DNA of 64,000 nucleotides. Origin: Methylotenera_A sp040387515. GTDB taxonomy: Bacteria; Pseudomonadota; Gammaproteobacteria; Burkholderiales; Methylophilaceae. A program made the translations under genes and the position numbers. The DNA lies in the NCBI GenBank assembly GCA_040387515.1, contig JAZKDP010000036.1, positions 1-64,000 of the forward strand, read 5' to 3'. Positions 25,481 through 36,297 of this stretch are shown in pieces (position 1 is the first letter of the stretch; each line of letters opens with the position of its first letter). Below the pieces are notes generated by a model, which was given only the letters and a program-made list of their open reading frames with translations, did not search any database and was not told the origin of the DNA.

Positions 25481-27232
25481 ATGGCATTGAATATTCAAGT
25501 AATCAAAGAATTTCCAGCAAAAATCTTACAGTTGTTCAGCAAGGGATCTTCCGAGAACAGCGGTCGAGGCTATGGGCAAGTAATTGGGCCAGTGATTGGT
25601 TTGATTATCTTTATTATTTTGGCGTTCTATGTGATTAATCAAGTGCGCGTTGGCGGCCCTGTGTACGATCAAATTAAGCTTAGTAATGATTTGCGTGCGG
25701 ATATTCTACCGCCACCACTGTACGCGGTGGATGCGTTTGCGGCGACTAACGAAGCTTATGTGGCGACATCTAGTTCTGACTATCAAAAAAGAGATCGAAA
25801 ACTACTAGAAGTAAAAGCGTTAGAAGCTGACTATAGAAATCGCTTAGCTTTTTGGCAAACTGCAATTTCTAGCTTTGATGAGGAAGGTGTTAAACGATTA
25901 AAAGGCCCATTTGAGGCGGTGGCAAAGTCTAACGAAAACTTTTATCGTATTTATAATAAAGATTTTGAAGTGGCAATTAAGTTAGGGGCAATTGCGGCGG
26001 CTAAACCATTGGGCGACCTGGCCGGTGCTTATGAAATTAATAAACAAACTGTTAAAGCGCTAAATCAAGAGCTTGAGAGAGAGTCTGCAAGGATTACATC
26101 CTCTAGCAATACATTGGTAAAAGGTATTTTATTGGCGCTAGGGTTGTTGGGTTTATTAATTCTGTTTTTAATCGCCTATTTTGGCTCCCGTCAGGTGAAA
26201 CAAATCGAAAGCGCGGTACTGATGCTGGAAAATGATGGTCAACAAAACCAAATGGCTGTTCTTAACTTGCTGGATGAGATGGGCGACTTGGCGGATGGTG
26301 ACTTAACGGTACGTGCAGAGGTGAAAGAAAATATTACGGGCGCGATTGCTGACTCTATTAACTATACGATTGATAGCTTGCGCGATTTGGTAACCGAGAT
26401 TAACCGTGCATCAGAGCAGGTGAATACTGCAACTGGACAAGCGCAAGCGACCTCGATTGGTTTATTGTCAGCAGCAGAAAAACAATCTAAACAAATTACA
26501 GAAACAACAGACGCTGTTTCAAACATGACACGCTCTATCTTGCAAGTATCAAGCAATGCGAGCCAGGCGTCACAGGTTGCGCAACGCTCATTACAAGCGG
26601 CTACACAAGGTTCGCAAGCGGTACAGAATACAATTACGGGTATGAACGGTATCCGTGAACAGATCCAAGAAACATCAAAACGCATTAAACGTTTGGGTGA
26701 AAGCTCGCAAGAGATTGGTGAGATTGTGGAGTTGATTTCTGACATTACGGAACAAACGAATATTCTGGCGTTGAACGCGGCGATTCAAGCTGCATCTGCG
26801 GGTGAAGCTGGTCGCGGATTTACGGTGGTTGCGGAAGAGGTTCAGCGCTTGGCGGAACGTTCATCTGAAGCGACTAAACAGATCGGTGCGATTGTAAAAA
26901 CGATTCAAACCGATACAAACTCAGCGGTTGCTGCGATGGAGAAAAGTACTGAGGGTGTGGTAGAAGGTGCGCGACTTTCTGATGCGGCGGGTAAGGCGCT
27001 GACAGAGATTGAAACCGTTACTACCAGCTTGGCGCGCTTGATTCAGTCGATTTCTAGCGCAACGGAAGCGCAGACAGAAGTGGCTTCTACCGTGACTAAA
27101 AACATGCAGCAAATTCAAGAAATTACCTCACAAACTACCGAAGGTACTAAACAAACAGCGGAATCGGTCGGACAATTAACAACGCTAGCTGAAGAGTTGC
27201 GTGAATCAGTAGCTGGTTTTAAATTGGCTTAA
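25481..27232 (+). CDS. pilJ: Methyl-accepting chemotaxis protein PilJ
   Basis: The 583-residue receptor has a membrane helix near 31-55, a periplasmic region to about 208, a second helix about 210-233 (LLALGLLGLLILFLIAYFG), a HAMP segment and a cytoplasmic coiled coil. Its tip (TEQTNILALNAAIQAASAGE, near 418-440) is the conserved contact for CheW and kinase. PilJ feeds surface-contact or pilus-tension signals into the Pil-Chp pathway. The start has AAAGGGAATC before ATG 25481. chpA follows after 35 bp. Confidence 0.93.
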   Translation: MALNIQVIKEFPAKILQLFSKGSSENSGRGYGQVIGPVIGLIIFIILAFYVINQVRVGGPVYDQIKLSNDLRADILPPPLYAVDAFAATNEAYVATSSSDYQKRDRKLLEVKALEADYRNRLAFWQTAISSFDEEGVKRLKGPFEAVAKSNENFYRIYNKDFEVAIKLGAIAAAKPLGDLAGAYEINKQTVKALNQELERESARITSSSNTLVKGILLALGLLGLLILFLIAYFGSRQVKQIESAVLMLENDGQQNQMAVLNLLDEMGDLADGDLTVRAEVKENITGAIADSINYTIDSLRDLVTEINRASEQVNTATGQAQATSIGLLSAAEKQSKQITETTDAVSNMTRSILQVSSNASQASQVAQRSLQAATQGSQAVQNTITGMNGIREQIQETSKRIKRLGESSQEIGEIVELISDITEQTNILALNAAIQAASAGEAGRGFTVVAEEVQRLAERSSEATKQIGAIVKTIQTDTNSAVAAMEKSTEGVVEGARLSDAAGKALTEIETVTTSLARLIQSISSATEAQTEVASTVTKNMQQIQEITSQTTEGTKQTAESVGQLTTLAEELRESVAGFKLA

Positions 27233-27267
27233 ATTGAATAGGTTGATATCTTTGGAGTCGAATTTAA

Positions 27268-30200
27268 GTGTCTGAAAATTTTGATATAGGCCCTTTAACG
27301 TGGGTTAAAGACCAGATAGATCAATCGCTTGGTACTGTTTTAGATAATCTAAAAACAGTACAAGGTAACTTACATGACACCGCCCCCATGCGTTTTTCGC
27401 AAACGCATTTATATCAAGCATCAGGCGCGCTGGATATGGTGGGTCTAGAAGGATGTAAACGATTTTGTGCTGAATTAGAAAAGCTGGCGAGTCGCTTAGA
27501 GAAAAAAACACTGGATGCGACGCCAGAATTAATTGATTGTTTTATTAAAGCCGTTGAATCGTTGCAATCTTACTTACAAGACTTGCTAAATGGCGCACCC
27601 GATATTCCACTACGTTTGTATCCAATCATTCATCCAATTGTTCTGGCGCTGGGTGAGACGATGGATGAAAGCGAGTTATTCTTCCCTGATACCAGTAATA
27701 GCGCACCCAAAGACTTGCCCGTTAAACAGTTAGAGGCTGCTGATTATTCCGCATTTATTGTAGAGCAACGCACAGGTTATCAAAAGTCTTTATTAAGTTG
27801 GCTGCAAACCAAGCAAAACAATGCGCTTCACAGCATGACTGAAGCAGTGAGCAATGTTAGCCAAGCACAGAAAAAAAACAGTGACAAAACCTTATGGTGG
27901 GCGGCTAGCGCATTTACCGAATCTTTAGAGCAGAAAGAAATTGCTGAAAATTTAGGTGCAAAACGTTTATGTCGCAAGCTGGATCAGGAGTTACGTCACC
28001 TGTCTGAAGGTGTTAATAAGCCGCACAGTAATTTATTGCGCGATATTTTATATTATGTAGCGATCAGTAATGTAGATAGAGATAACGTCCAAAAAGTAAA
28101 AGAAGTTTTTGAACTGAATCTGCTTGTCGATAAGAAAAACGCTGTTAGTTTTGATGCAAGCTCAATTGATGTAAATGAGTTGGCTGTTGTGCAAGACTTA
28201 ATCACACAGTTAGAAGCGCTACGTGAGTTGTGGGACGATGTATCCAATACCATTGATTTTAGTAAAGTAGATACTAATGCGAGCCTTGCACAGGTGCATG
28301 TAGATAACGTACTGATTACTAAGTTTTCTGACACGCTGGCTGTTAGCCAAACACTTACGCAGCAATTAAGCCAAGTGGTTGTTATTGATGTGTACACAGC
28401 TTTACAGCTTGCTAGTAGTACCTTACGCGATGACGCGACTAAAGTGAATCATGCCGCATTAATTGAAGTTGCCGCGACGCTTAATTTACTAGAAACTTCG
28501 CTTAACCATTATCAGCATCTAGATGCTGATCGCGTGCAAAAACTGCTTTCTGAAATGCATCGATTAGAAGCGATTTCATCTGGTGAAAATTATGATAAAT
28601 TGGATGGTGACAGAACGGGCGAACTTGATCGCGATACGATAAAGGCGCTTGTTATCCAAATTAAAGAGTCACTCAAAACAACTGAACAAGCCTTGGATAG
28701 CTTCTTCCGTAATCCGGCTGAAAAATCGCCACTTGCATTAACGACTAAGCCTTTAAAACAAATCGCAGCTGTTTTTGATATGCTTGGGTTAGCAACACCG
28801 ACCGCTATCGTGAAAGCAAGTAGTCGTTTAGTAGAGCATTTCCAAATGGAAGATTATGTTTCAAACCAACAGCATTTTGAGTTGGTGGCAGAAAGTTTGA
28901 GCATGGTTGGCATTTATGCAGATGAAATGCCAAAAACACGCCTAGAATCAGAGTTGGCTTTAGAAAGTGCTGTAACACGTTTGACTAGCGAACTTGCAGG
29001 CGCAGGCATTCAATTTGCTGCAGTTAGTTTAGATGATGTTTCAATCAGTTCAGATATAGCAGAATATGCAACTAATTCAAATGCTGAGTCTAGTGAATAT
29101 TTGAACGAAAAACACGCAGAGCAAGCAACAGTAACGCCTTCTCAATTAATGACTAGCCCAAGTGATGTCAAGATAATCGACCAAGCATTTGATGCAGAGT
29201 TGTTGGATATTTATTTGACTGAAGCTGAAGAAGTGCTGGCACATATTGCTCAAAATTGCCAGGCATTGCGCGTTAATGCAACCGATAGCGAAGCATTGGT
29301 TGAGGTAAGGCGTAGTTATCACACGTTAAAAGGTAGCGGTCGTACGGTCGGTTTAAATGGCATGGGTGACATTGCTGGTCAAGTAGAACAATTTTTAAAT
29401 GGCGTTTTAGATAAAAAATCCATACTTGATCAGTCGCAAATTGCAGGTATCGAGCAACTAAGCGCTGCTTTTGCAGATTGGGCAGCAGAGCTACGCGCAA
29501 ATGGGCAGGTTGAAATTAATCAAACTGCATGGTCAGCACGTGCTGCTGCACTTTCTCAAGCAGCAGCGACTGAGCATACTGCTATTCAGGAAACTACTGA
29601 GGCAGCTAAAGCTGAGTCAATAAACAATGAAAATACTCAATTCAAGCAAGAGTCTGAACCACACTTAACACCTAAAAAAGCTAAAAAATCAGAGCCTCAG
29701 GTGTTGATTGGCGGTACACGTAAAATGAGTCGTGCTTTCTATGATATTTTTGTTAAAGAAAGCATGCAAAACATCACCATTCTTGAGCAGGATGTCGCCA
29801 AGTTAATTGCAGATACTAATTTAATCCCTGCGCAAACGGCAAAAGTAGCGATACACACACTAGCCAGTAATGCACTTGCCGCAGAGTTTAAACCTATGGG
29901 TGAACTAGGTCGCGCACTTGAAGCTTGGTTAAATGACGTGGAAGCTTGGACGCCACAGCACACCGAGTTATACAGTAATACTGTTAAATCACTTTCTACC
30001 ATGTGGGTGAAAATTTCAGAGCTACGTAATCCACGCTCTGCGAGAGCGTTGATTGAGGTACTGAATCAAGCTGCTGATCAAGCTCGACAAAATAAAGCTT
30101 TAATTGTGACGCCTAGTGAAGTGCCAGAAGCGGTTGAGGAAATTACCTTTACCTTACCAAGTGCTTTGCAGGTTGAAACCCCAGCGTCAGATTTATCGAA

Positions 30201-32616
30201 TAACGCAACACCAACGGTTGAGTTGTTAAGTGAACCCAGCGCGCCAAATTCTGATTCAGAACAAGTTGCAATTATTCATCCAACAGAAATACCTACTGAC
30301 GCAGCAGTTGAATTTAGCCATGATGATTATGAAGTTGAATTAGTTACTGAAAGCAAGGCTTATCAAGACGTCTCGGCCAGTGATGTTGATAATAGTGTAG
30401 AGATGGATAGAACGCAGGTCGATCAAGAACTGCTGACCATGTTTATTGAAGAAGCGCGTGAAATTCTGCCTGAAATCGGTACGGAATTGCGCGCTTGGCG
30501 AGCACATCCAAAACAATCGGAGCATCCCGATGCACTACAGCGCGCATTGCATACCTTAAAAGGTAGCGCGCGTATGGCAGGACAATCTGGGCTTGGTGAT
30601 GCCGTACATGAGATGGAAGACTTGGTCATCCGATCATTGAAACGCAAAACGATGGATATTGATTTTGACAATATGTTTGTCGATTTAGACAAAATTGGTA
30701 GTTTTTTTGAAGAAACGCTAGAAAGTACGTCCGTTGAAACTATTAACGCCATTAAGCAACAAGATGTTCCATTAGCAAGCCGTGTAACGGATCGTAAAGC
30801 ACAATTTTTGCGCATGCGGGCTGATACGCTGGATCGATTAATCAATGATGCAGGTGAAATTTCAATCATTCGTTCGCGTATGGATAGGGAAATCAGCGGC
30901 GTTAAACAATCATCAAATGATTTAACCGAGAGCGTGACACGTTTGCGTAATTATTTACGCGAGTTGGAAATTGAAGCGGAAACGCAGTTGCAATCCCGTT
31001 TGAATATTTTGCAAGAGTCGAATGAAAATTTCGATCCATTGGAATTTGACAGATTTACCCGCTTGCAAGAACTAACACGCATGATTGCAGAGAGCGTTAA
31101 CGATGTGGCAACGATTCAGCACGGCTTATTGACTAACTTAGGTCAATCTGAAGCTGCGTTACAACAACAAAACCGCATGAATCGCGATTTACAACAGACC
31201 TTGTTGGGTGTGCGTATGTTGCCATTTCAACAAATTGCAGAGCGTTTACAGCGAATTGTGCGACAAACGGCGCGTGAACTTAAAAAATCTGTCGATTTAG
31301 TGATTGTCGGTGAAACGACAGAAATTGACCGCAGCGTCTTGGATAAATTGGGTGCGCCGTTAGAGCATTTATTACGTAACGCGGTAGCGCATGGTTTGGA
31401 GCTGCCCGCTGAACGTAAAAAACAAGGCAAATCAGAAGCAGGTACGATTGAGCTAAAAATACGCCAAGAGAACGACGAAATTCATATTACCGTTACCGAT
31501 GATGGTGCTGGTGTTAACTTGCAGCGCGTTAAAGAAAAAGCCATTAAAAACAAATTAATAGATGAGACTTCAGAGGTTACCGAGCAATCGTTAATGTCCA
31601 TTATTTTTGAATCAGGGTTTTCAACAGCAGATAAAGTGTCGCAAATTGCAGGTCGTGGTGTTGGTTTGGATGTGGTGCGTAACGATATTAGTGGTTTAGG
31701 CGGACGTGTCGATTTAAATAGTGAGTTTGGCAAAGGCACTGTGTTTAATGTGCATTTACCAGTGACATTGACAGTAGCGCAAGTACTTGCAGTACGCTCT
31801 GGTGATTCGATATATGCATTGCCAGTGGGGATGATTGAGCAAGCGCAGAAAATTAAACGGCAAGATTTAATCAATGCGTATAGCGCAGGCGAAATTAACT
31901 GGGCGGGGAAACAATATCCGATTCACGATTTATCTAAATTACTGGACCACGAAGACCATCAGCCAGAGGATCACGCTTATGCTTCAGTGTTATTGCTGCG
32001 CAGCGGTACATACAATATAGCGCTGCATATCGATGAAGTGATTGGTAACCAAGAGGCGGTGATGAAGCCAATTGGTGCGCAGCTAGCACGTGTGCCAGGC
32101 ATTGTCGGCGCTACGGTTGCGGGTGACGGTAAAATCATGTTGATTATTAACCCTGTACAGCTAGCTAATCGTGAAATTTTAGCGGTTGGTAGCGTGGTGG
32201 TTAAAGCAAGCAAAAAAGCGGCTAAAGTCGTCACTAGACCGCGTGCTTTGGTTGTTGATGACTCGCTGACGATGCGTAAGGTATTGGGTCGACTATTAGA
32301 GCGTGAGGGTTATGAAGTGCTAGTAGCAAAGGATGGTATGGACGCGATGCAAGTATTGCAGCAATCGACGCCCGATATTATTTTGACAGACATCGAAATG
32401 CCACGCATGGACGGTTTTGGTTTGGCGCGGAATATCCGAGATGATGCGCGCACGGCTCATACACCGCTCATTATGATTAGCTCACGCACGGCTGATAAGC
32501 ATCAAAATTTGGCGAAAGAAATTGGGGTAGATGCTTTCTTTGGTAAGCCTGTACAGGATGATGAGTTAATGAGTAAAGTCAATGAGTTGCTAGCTAAAAA
32601 GCAAACTAAACACTAA
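27268..32616 (+). CDS. pilL: Hybrid sensor kinase ChpA/PilL of the type IV pilus chemosensory system
   Basis: The protein has 1782 residues; the GTG start at 27268 has TTTGGAG upstream. N-terminal regions include a pseudo-Hpt around residue 50. Canonical Hpt motifs are YHTLKGSGR with H685 and LHTLKGSARMAG with H1095. IHTLASNA at H863 is a third, degenerate one lacking the Lys-Gly. A dimerisation helix pair (about 1180-1310), HATPase with LEHLLRNAVAHGLE (about 1365), a CheW-like domain (about 1510-1640) and a C-terminal receiver with D1708 in LTDIEMPRMDG complete the CheA-like architecture. It phosphorylates PilG and PilH. Operon-terminal, followed by a terminator at 32636. Confidence 0.93.
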   Translation: MSENFDIGPLTWVKDQIDQSLGTVLDNLKTVQGNLHDTAPMRFSQTHLYQASGALDMVGLEGCKRFCAELEKLASRLEKKTLDATPELIDCFIKAVESLQSYLQDLLNGAPDIPLRLYPIIHPIVLALGETMDESELFFPDTSNSAPKDLPVKQLEAADYSAFIVEQRTGYQKSLLSWLQTKQNNALHSMTEAVSNVSQAQKKNSDKTLWWAASAFTESLEQKEIAENLGAKRLCRKLDQELRHLSEGVNKPHSNLLRDILYYVAISNVDRDNVQKVKEVFELNLLVDKKNAVSFDASSIDVNELAVVQDLITQLEALRELWDDVSNTIDFSKVDTNASLAQVHVDNVLITKFSDTLAVSQTLTQQLSQVVVIDVYTALQLASSTLRDDATKVNHAALIEVAATLNLLETSLNHYQHLDADRVQKLLSEMHRLEAISSGENYDKLDGDRTGELDRDTIKALVIQIKESLKTTEQALDSFFRNPAEKSPLALTTKPLKQIAAVFDMLGLATPTAIVKASSRLVEHFQMEDYVSNQQHFELVAESLSMVGIYADEMPKTRLESELALESAVTRLTSELAGAGIQFAAVSLDDVSISSDIAEYATNSNAESSEYLNEKHAEQATVTPSQLMTSPSDVKIIDQAFDAELLDIYLTEAEEVLAHIAQNCQALRVNATDSEALVEVRRSYHTLKGSGRTVGLNGMGDIAGQVEQFLNGVLDKKSILDQSQIAGIEQLSAAFADWAAELRANGQVEINQTAWSARAAALSQAAATEHTAIQETTEAAKAESINNENTQFKQESEPHLTPKKAKKSEPQVLIGGTRKMSRAFYDIFVKESMQNITILEQDVAKLIADTNLIPAQTAKVAIHTLASNALAAEFKPMGELGRALEAWLNDVEAWTPQHTELYSNTVKSLSTMWVKISELRNPRSARALIEVLNQAADQARQNKALIVTPSEVPEAVEEITFTLPSALQVETPASDLSNNATPTVELLSEPSAPNSDSEQVAIIHPTEIPTDAAVEFSHDDYEVELVTESKAYQDVSASDVDNSVEMDRTQVDQELLTMFIEEAREILPEIGTELRAWRAHPKQSEHPDALQRALHTLKGSARMAGQSGLGDAVHEMEDLVIRSLKRKTMDIDFDNMFVDLDKIGSFFEETLESTSVETINAIKQQDVPLASRVTDRKAQFLRMRADTLDRLINDAGEISIIRSRMDREISGVKQSSNDLTESVTRLRNYLRELEIEAETQLQSRLNILQESNENFDPLEFDRFTRLQELTRMIAESVNDVATIQHGLLTNLGQSEAALQQQNRMNRDLQQTLLGVRMLPFQQIAERLQRIVRQTARELKKSVDLVIVGETTEIDRSVLDKLGAPLEHLLRNAVAHGLELPAERKKQGKSEAGTIELKIRQENDEIHITVTDDGAGVNLQRVKEKAIKNKLIDETSEVTEQSLMSIIFESGFSTADKVSQIAGRGVGLDVVRNDISGLGGRVDLNSEFGKGTVFNVHLPVTLTVAQVLAVRSGDSIYALPVGMIEQAQKIKRQDLINAYSAGEINWAGKQYPIHDLSKLLDHEDHQPEDHAYASVLLLRSGTYNIALHIDEVIGNQEAVMKPIGAQLARVPGIVGATVAGDGKIMLIINPVQLANREILAVGSVVVKASKKAAKVVTRPRALVVDDSLTMRKVLGRLLEREGYEVLVAKDGMDAMQVLQQSTPDIILTDIEMPRMDGFGLARNIRDDARTAHTPLIMISSRTADKHQNLAKEIGVDAFFGKPVQDDELMSKVNELLAKKQTKH

Positions 32617-32635
32617 TTTATAGCATAGTTAATTC

Positions 32636-32676
32636 AAAAAACCGCTAGACTTAATTAAAAAGTCTAGCGGTTTTTT
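32636..32676 (+). terminator. Terminator of the pilG-chpA operon
   Basis: A 13-bp perfect stem AAACCGCTAGACT/AGTCTAGCGGTTT with an 8-nt AT loop is followed by a run of T residues, 22 bp after the chpA stop. Confidence 0.9.
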
Positions 32677-32746
32677 ACTTTAAAAACGTAGTATTTATCA
32701 TCATTAATTTTTCGTTAATTTATGTATGTGCGGGTAAAATAGCACT

Positions 32747-35700
32747 ATGCAAAATGAAGTTAATATCCCATCAGGCACTGTAGAAACAAACTCAGGCCAA
32801 ATGACCAGCCCACAGTTTGTACATTTGCGCTGCCATAGTGAGTATTCAATTGTAGATGGCACGGTGCGCATTGATGATTATATTCAGGCAGCCAGTGCCG
32901 ATGCTATGCCAGCAGTCGCACTGACAGATTTAAGTAATTTGTTTGGCGCAGTCAAATTTTATAAAGCAGCGCGTGGTCGTGGTGTTAAACCTATTTTAGG
33001 TTGCGATATTTGGTTAGAAAACGCGAAAAATCGTGATCAGGCACATCGGTTATTGTTGCTAGTACAAAACACGGCTGGTTATCGTCAATTATGTGCGCTG
33101 CTGAGTCGCGCCTATCTTGAGAATCAATACCGTGGGCGTGCAGAAATTAAGCAGGAATGGCTACAGAATACTGAAGGTTTGTTGTTGTTTTCTGGCAGTG
33201 CGTTAAGTGATATTGGCGCTGCATTAATTGCTGGTAACACAGCACATGCAACTCAGTTGGTTAACACTTGGTCTGCGCTGTTTCCTAATCGCTTTTATTT
33301 AGAATTGCAGCGCGTATCTGACCCTAAAGACAGCCCAGCGCAAGAAATCTTAATTCAACAAGTGCTGGATTTAGCCAGTGCTGCTGATTTGCCAGTGGTG
33401 GCGACGCATCCGATACAGTTTACAACGCCCGATGATTTCGAAGCGCATGAAGCCCGTACCTGTATTGCAGAAGGCTATATGCTGGCAGATAAGCGTCGGC
33501 CAAAAAACTTTACCCAACTTCAATACTTCAAATCGCAGTCGGAAATGTGCGCGCTGTTTGCGGATATTCCTGAAGCGTTAATGAATACGGTTGAAGTTGC
33601 CAAACGCTGTAATTTGATGATCGAGCTGGGTAAAAATTATCTACCCAACTTCCCCACGCCAGACCAATCCAGTTTAGATACTTATTTAGTTGCGCAATCA
33701 CATATCGGCTTAGCAGCGCGCTTAAAAAGTCTATATCCCGATGATGCAAAGCGCGAAGCCAAGCGACCAGAATATGAAGCTAGGCTTGAGTTTGAATGTA
33801 AGATTATTAACCAAATGGGTTTTGCTGGTTATTTCTTAATCGTGGCCGATTTTATTAACTGGGCTAAAAATAATGGTGTGCCAGTAGGGCCTGGGCGCGG
33901 CTCAGGTGCAGGTTCTTTGGTTGCATATAGTTTAAATATTACCGATTTGGATCCATTGCAATATAACTTGCTGTTTGAGCGTTTTTTAAATCCAGACCGC
34001 GTTTCAATGCCTGACTTTGATATCGACTTCTGCATGGATGGGCGCGATCGCGTGATTGATTACGTGAAGCAAAAATATGGCTTAGATGCTGTGTCACAAA
34101 TTGCTACCTTCGGTACGATGGCGGCAAAAGCTGTGATTCGTGATGTCGGTCGCGTGCTGGATTTGCCGTTTAATTTTGTCGATAGTATTGCCAAATTAAT
34201 TCCACTTGAGTTGGGAATTACGTTAAGTAGCGCGCTAGAAAAAGAACCACAATTGCAAGAACGCCGTGAAAAAGAAGAAGAAGTCGCACATTTGTTAGAG
34301 CTAGCATTAAGGTTAGAAGGCTTAGTACGTAACGTGGGCATGCATGCAGGTGGCGTGTTGATTAGCCCAAGTAAAATATCTGACTTCTCTCCGATTTATT
34401 GTCAGCCTGATGGCGCCAGCTTGGTCAGCCAGTATGATAAAGACGATGTAGAAGCGGTTGGCTTGGTTAAGTTCGACTTTTTGGGCTTAAGAACGCTGAC
34501 GATTCTAGAGTTGGCGCTAGTCAATGCCAACAAGCAGCGTGCGGCGTTAGGGGAGTCACCACTTAGTTTTGAAACATTGCCGCTTAACGATAAAGCCAGT
34601 TATCAATTACTTAAAACGGCCAATACCACCGCAGTATTCCAGCTAGAGTCGCGCGGCATGAAAGACATGCTCAAGCAGGCTAAGCCAGATTGTTTTGAAG
34701 ATATTATTGCGCTGGTGGCATTGTACAGGCCAGGTCCAATGGACTTGATTCCCGATTTCTGTAGACGCAAACATGGTCAGCAACGAGTGGAGTATCCACA
34801 TCCAGCCACTGAATCGATTCTAAAAGAAACCTACGGTATTGCGGTTTACCAAGAGCAGGTGATGCAAATTGCGCAGGTTGTAGCTGGCTATAGTTTGGGT
34901 GGTGCGGATTTGCTGCGTCGCGCCATGGGTAAAAAGAAAAAAGAAGAAATGGATGCGCAGCGTGCCATTTTTGTGGAAGGCTCGCTTAAAAATGGCCTTA
35001 ACGAAAAGCAGGCGACTGAGTTATTTGATTTGCTGGAAAAGTTTGCGGGTTATGGTTTCAATAAATCGCATGCGGCTGCTTATGCATTAGTTGCTTATCA
35101 CACAGCGTATTTAAAAGCGCATTATCCTGCTGCGTTTTTAGCAGCAACCATGTCGGCAGATATGAATAATACCGACAATATTCATAGCTTTTTTGACGAT
35201 TGTGCACCGAACAAAGTAGAAGTGTTGCCGCCCGATATTAACCAAAGTGGCTACCGATTCTTGCCGCTAAGTAATAGTCAAATGCTGTATGGTTTGGGTG
35301 CAATAAAAGGTACGGGTTTAGCAGCAATTGAGCTTATTGTGGCGTCGCGTGAAGCAAGCGGACCATTTAAGAGTTTGTTTGATTTTTGTAATCGATTAGA
35401 TTTGCGCAAGGTGAATCGGCGAGTGATTGAATCGCTAATTCGGGTGGGGGCATTTGATAAGTTAGAGCCAAATCGTGCAGCGTTATTAGCGGCAGTTAGC
35501 ATGGCTATTGCCGCGGCTGAACAAAATAATAGTAATGCTGGGCAAGATAATTTATTTGGTGATGTGTCTGAGACCAAGCATGATTTGCCAAATGTAGCAG
35601 AATGGTCACCACAGCAGGCGTTGATTGAAGAAAAAGCGGCATTGGGCTTTTATTTAAGTGGCCATCCATTTTTAAATGCCAAACATGATGTGAGTCAGTT

Positions 35701-36253
35701 TGTACGCGGCACTTTGGCTGATTTGGCCCCGCAAGAACAACCGAAATTAATGGCAGGTATTGTGGTGGGCGTACGTATACGTATGACACAGCGCGGTAAA
35801 ATGGCGATAGTGACGATTGACGATGCAATATCGCGCGTTGATGTAGTTGTCGGCAGCGAAATGCTCAATCAATCTGCGCAATTAATTAAAGAAGATGCCT
35901 TGCTGATTATAGAAGGGCGCGTGAGCCATGATGATTTTTCAGGCGGAATACGGGTTAATGCGCGTAAATTGTATGATCTAGCCTCTGCGCGCAGCCAATA
36001 TGCCAGCATGTTAAAGATTTCGTGCAATGGTCAATCGGATGCTGCAAAATTGACGGCGATATTAAATCCTTATCGCAGAAAAGCGGCAGAAACCGATAAA
36101 AAACTGTGCCCCATTAAAATTGAATACCACAATGCACAAGGCCAAGCGAGTATGATGCTGGGCGATGCATGGCGCGTAGAGTTGCATGATGAATTATTGC
36201 AGAATCTGACCGCATGGTTATCGAAAGAAAATGTTAAAATCCTATATAATTGA
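32747..36253 (+). CDS. dnaE: DNA polymerase III alpha subunit DnaE
   Basis: The protein is 1168 residues. It has an N-terminal PHP domain (FVHLRCHSEYSIVDGT), polymerase core with VGPGRGSGAGSLVAYSL and the catalytic PDFDIDF (about residues 423-429), a helix-hairpin-helix/beta-binding region, and an OB-fold near 1000-1070. It is the replicative polymerase subunit. ATG 32747 was kept as the longest plausible start, but ATG 32801 (MTSPQFVHLRCHSEYS) matches other DnaE N-termini better. A TAAAAT box at 32735-32740 would put the transcript start almost on the first ATG, also favouring the inner one or a leaderless message. Confidence 0.96.
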   Translation: MQNEVNIPSGTVETNSGQMTSPQFVHLRCHSEYSIVDGTVRIDDYIQAASADAMPAVALTDLSNLFGAVKFYKAARGRGVKPILGCDIWLENAKNRDQAHRLLLLVQNTAGYRQLCALLSRAYLENQYRGRAEIKQEWLQNTEGLLLFSGSALSDIGAALIAGNTAHATQLVNTWSALFPNRFYLELQRVSDPKDSPAQEILIQQVLDLASAADLPVVATHPIQFTTPDDFEAHEARTCIAEGYMLADKRRPKNFTQLQYFKSQSEMCALFADIPEALMNTVEVAKRCNLMIELGKNYLPNFPTPDQSSLDTYLVAQSHIGLAARLKSLYPDDAKREAKRPEYEARLEFECKIINQMGFAGYFLIVADFINWAKNNGVPVGPGRGSGAGSLVAYSLNITDLDPLQYNLLFERFLNPDRVSMPDFDIDFCMDGRDRVIDYVKQKYGLDAVSQIATFGTMAAKAVIRDVGRVLDLPFNFVDSIAKLIPLELGITLSSALEKEPQLQERREKEEEVAHLLELALRLEGLVRNVGMHAGGVLISPSKISDFSPIYCQPDGASLVSQYDKDDVEAVGLVKFDFLGLRTLTILELALVNANKQRAALGESPLSFETLPLNDKASYQLLKTANTTAVFQLESRGMKDMLKQAKPDCFEDIIALVALYRPGPMDLIPDFCRRKHGQQRVEYPHPATESILKETYGIAVYQEQVMQIAQVVAGYSLGGADLLRRAMGKKKKEEMDAQRAIFVEGSLKNGLNEKQATELFDLLEKFAGYGFNKSHAAAYALVAYHTAYLKAHYPAAFLAATMSADMNNTDNIHSFFDDCAPNKVEVLPPDINQSGYRFLPLSNSQMLYGLGAIKGTGLAAIELIVASREASGPFKSLFDFCNRLDLRKVNRRVIESLIRVGAFDKLEPNRAALLAAVSMAIAAAEQNNSNAGQDNLFGDVSETKHDLPNVAEWSPQQALIEEKAALGFYLSGHPFLNAKHDVSQFVRGTLADLAPQEQPKLMAGIVVGVRIRMTQRGKMAIVTIDDAISRVDVVVGSEMLNQSAQLIKEDALLIIEGRVSHDDFSGGIRVNARKLYDLASARSQYASMLKISCNGQSDAAKLTAILNPYRRKAAETDKKLCPIKIEYHNAQGQASMMLGDAWRVELHDELLQNLTAWLSKENVKILYN

Positions 36254-36297
36254 GTCGATTAAAACATTCACTTTAAATAGTTGAGTAATATAAAAAT

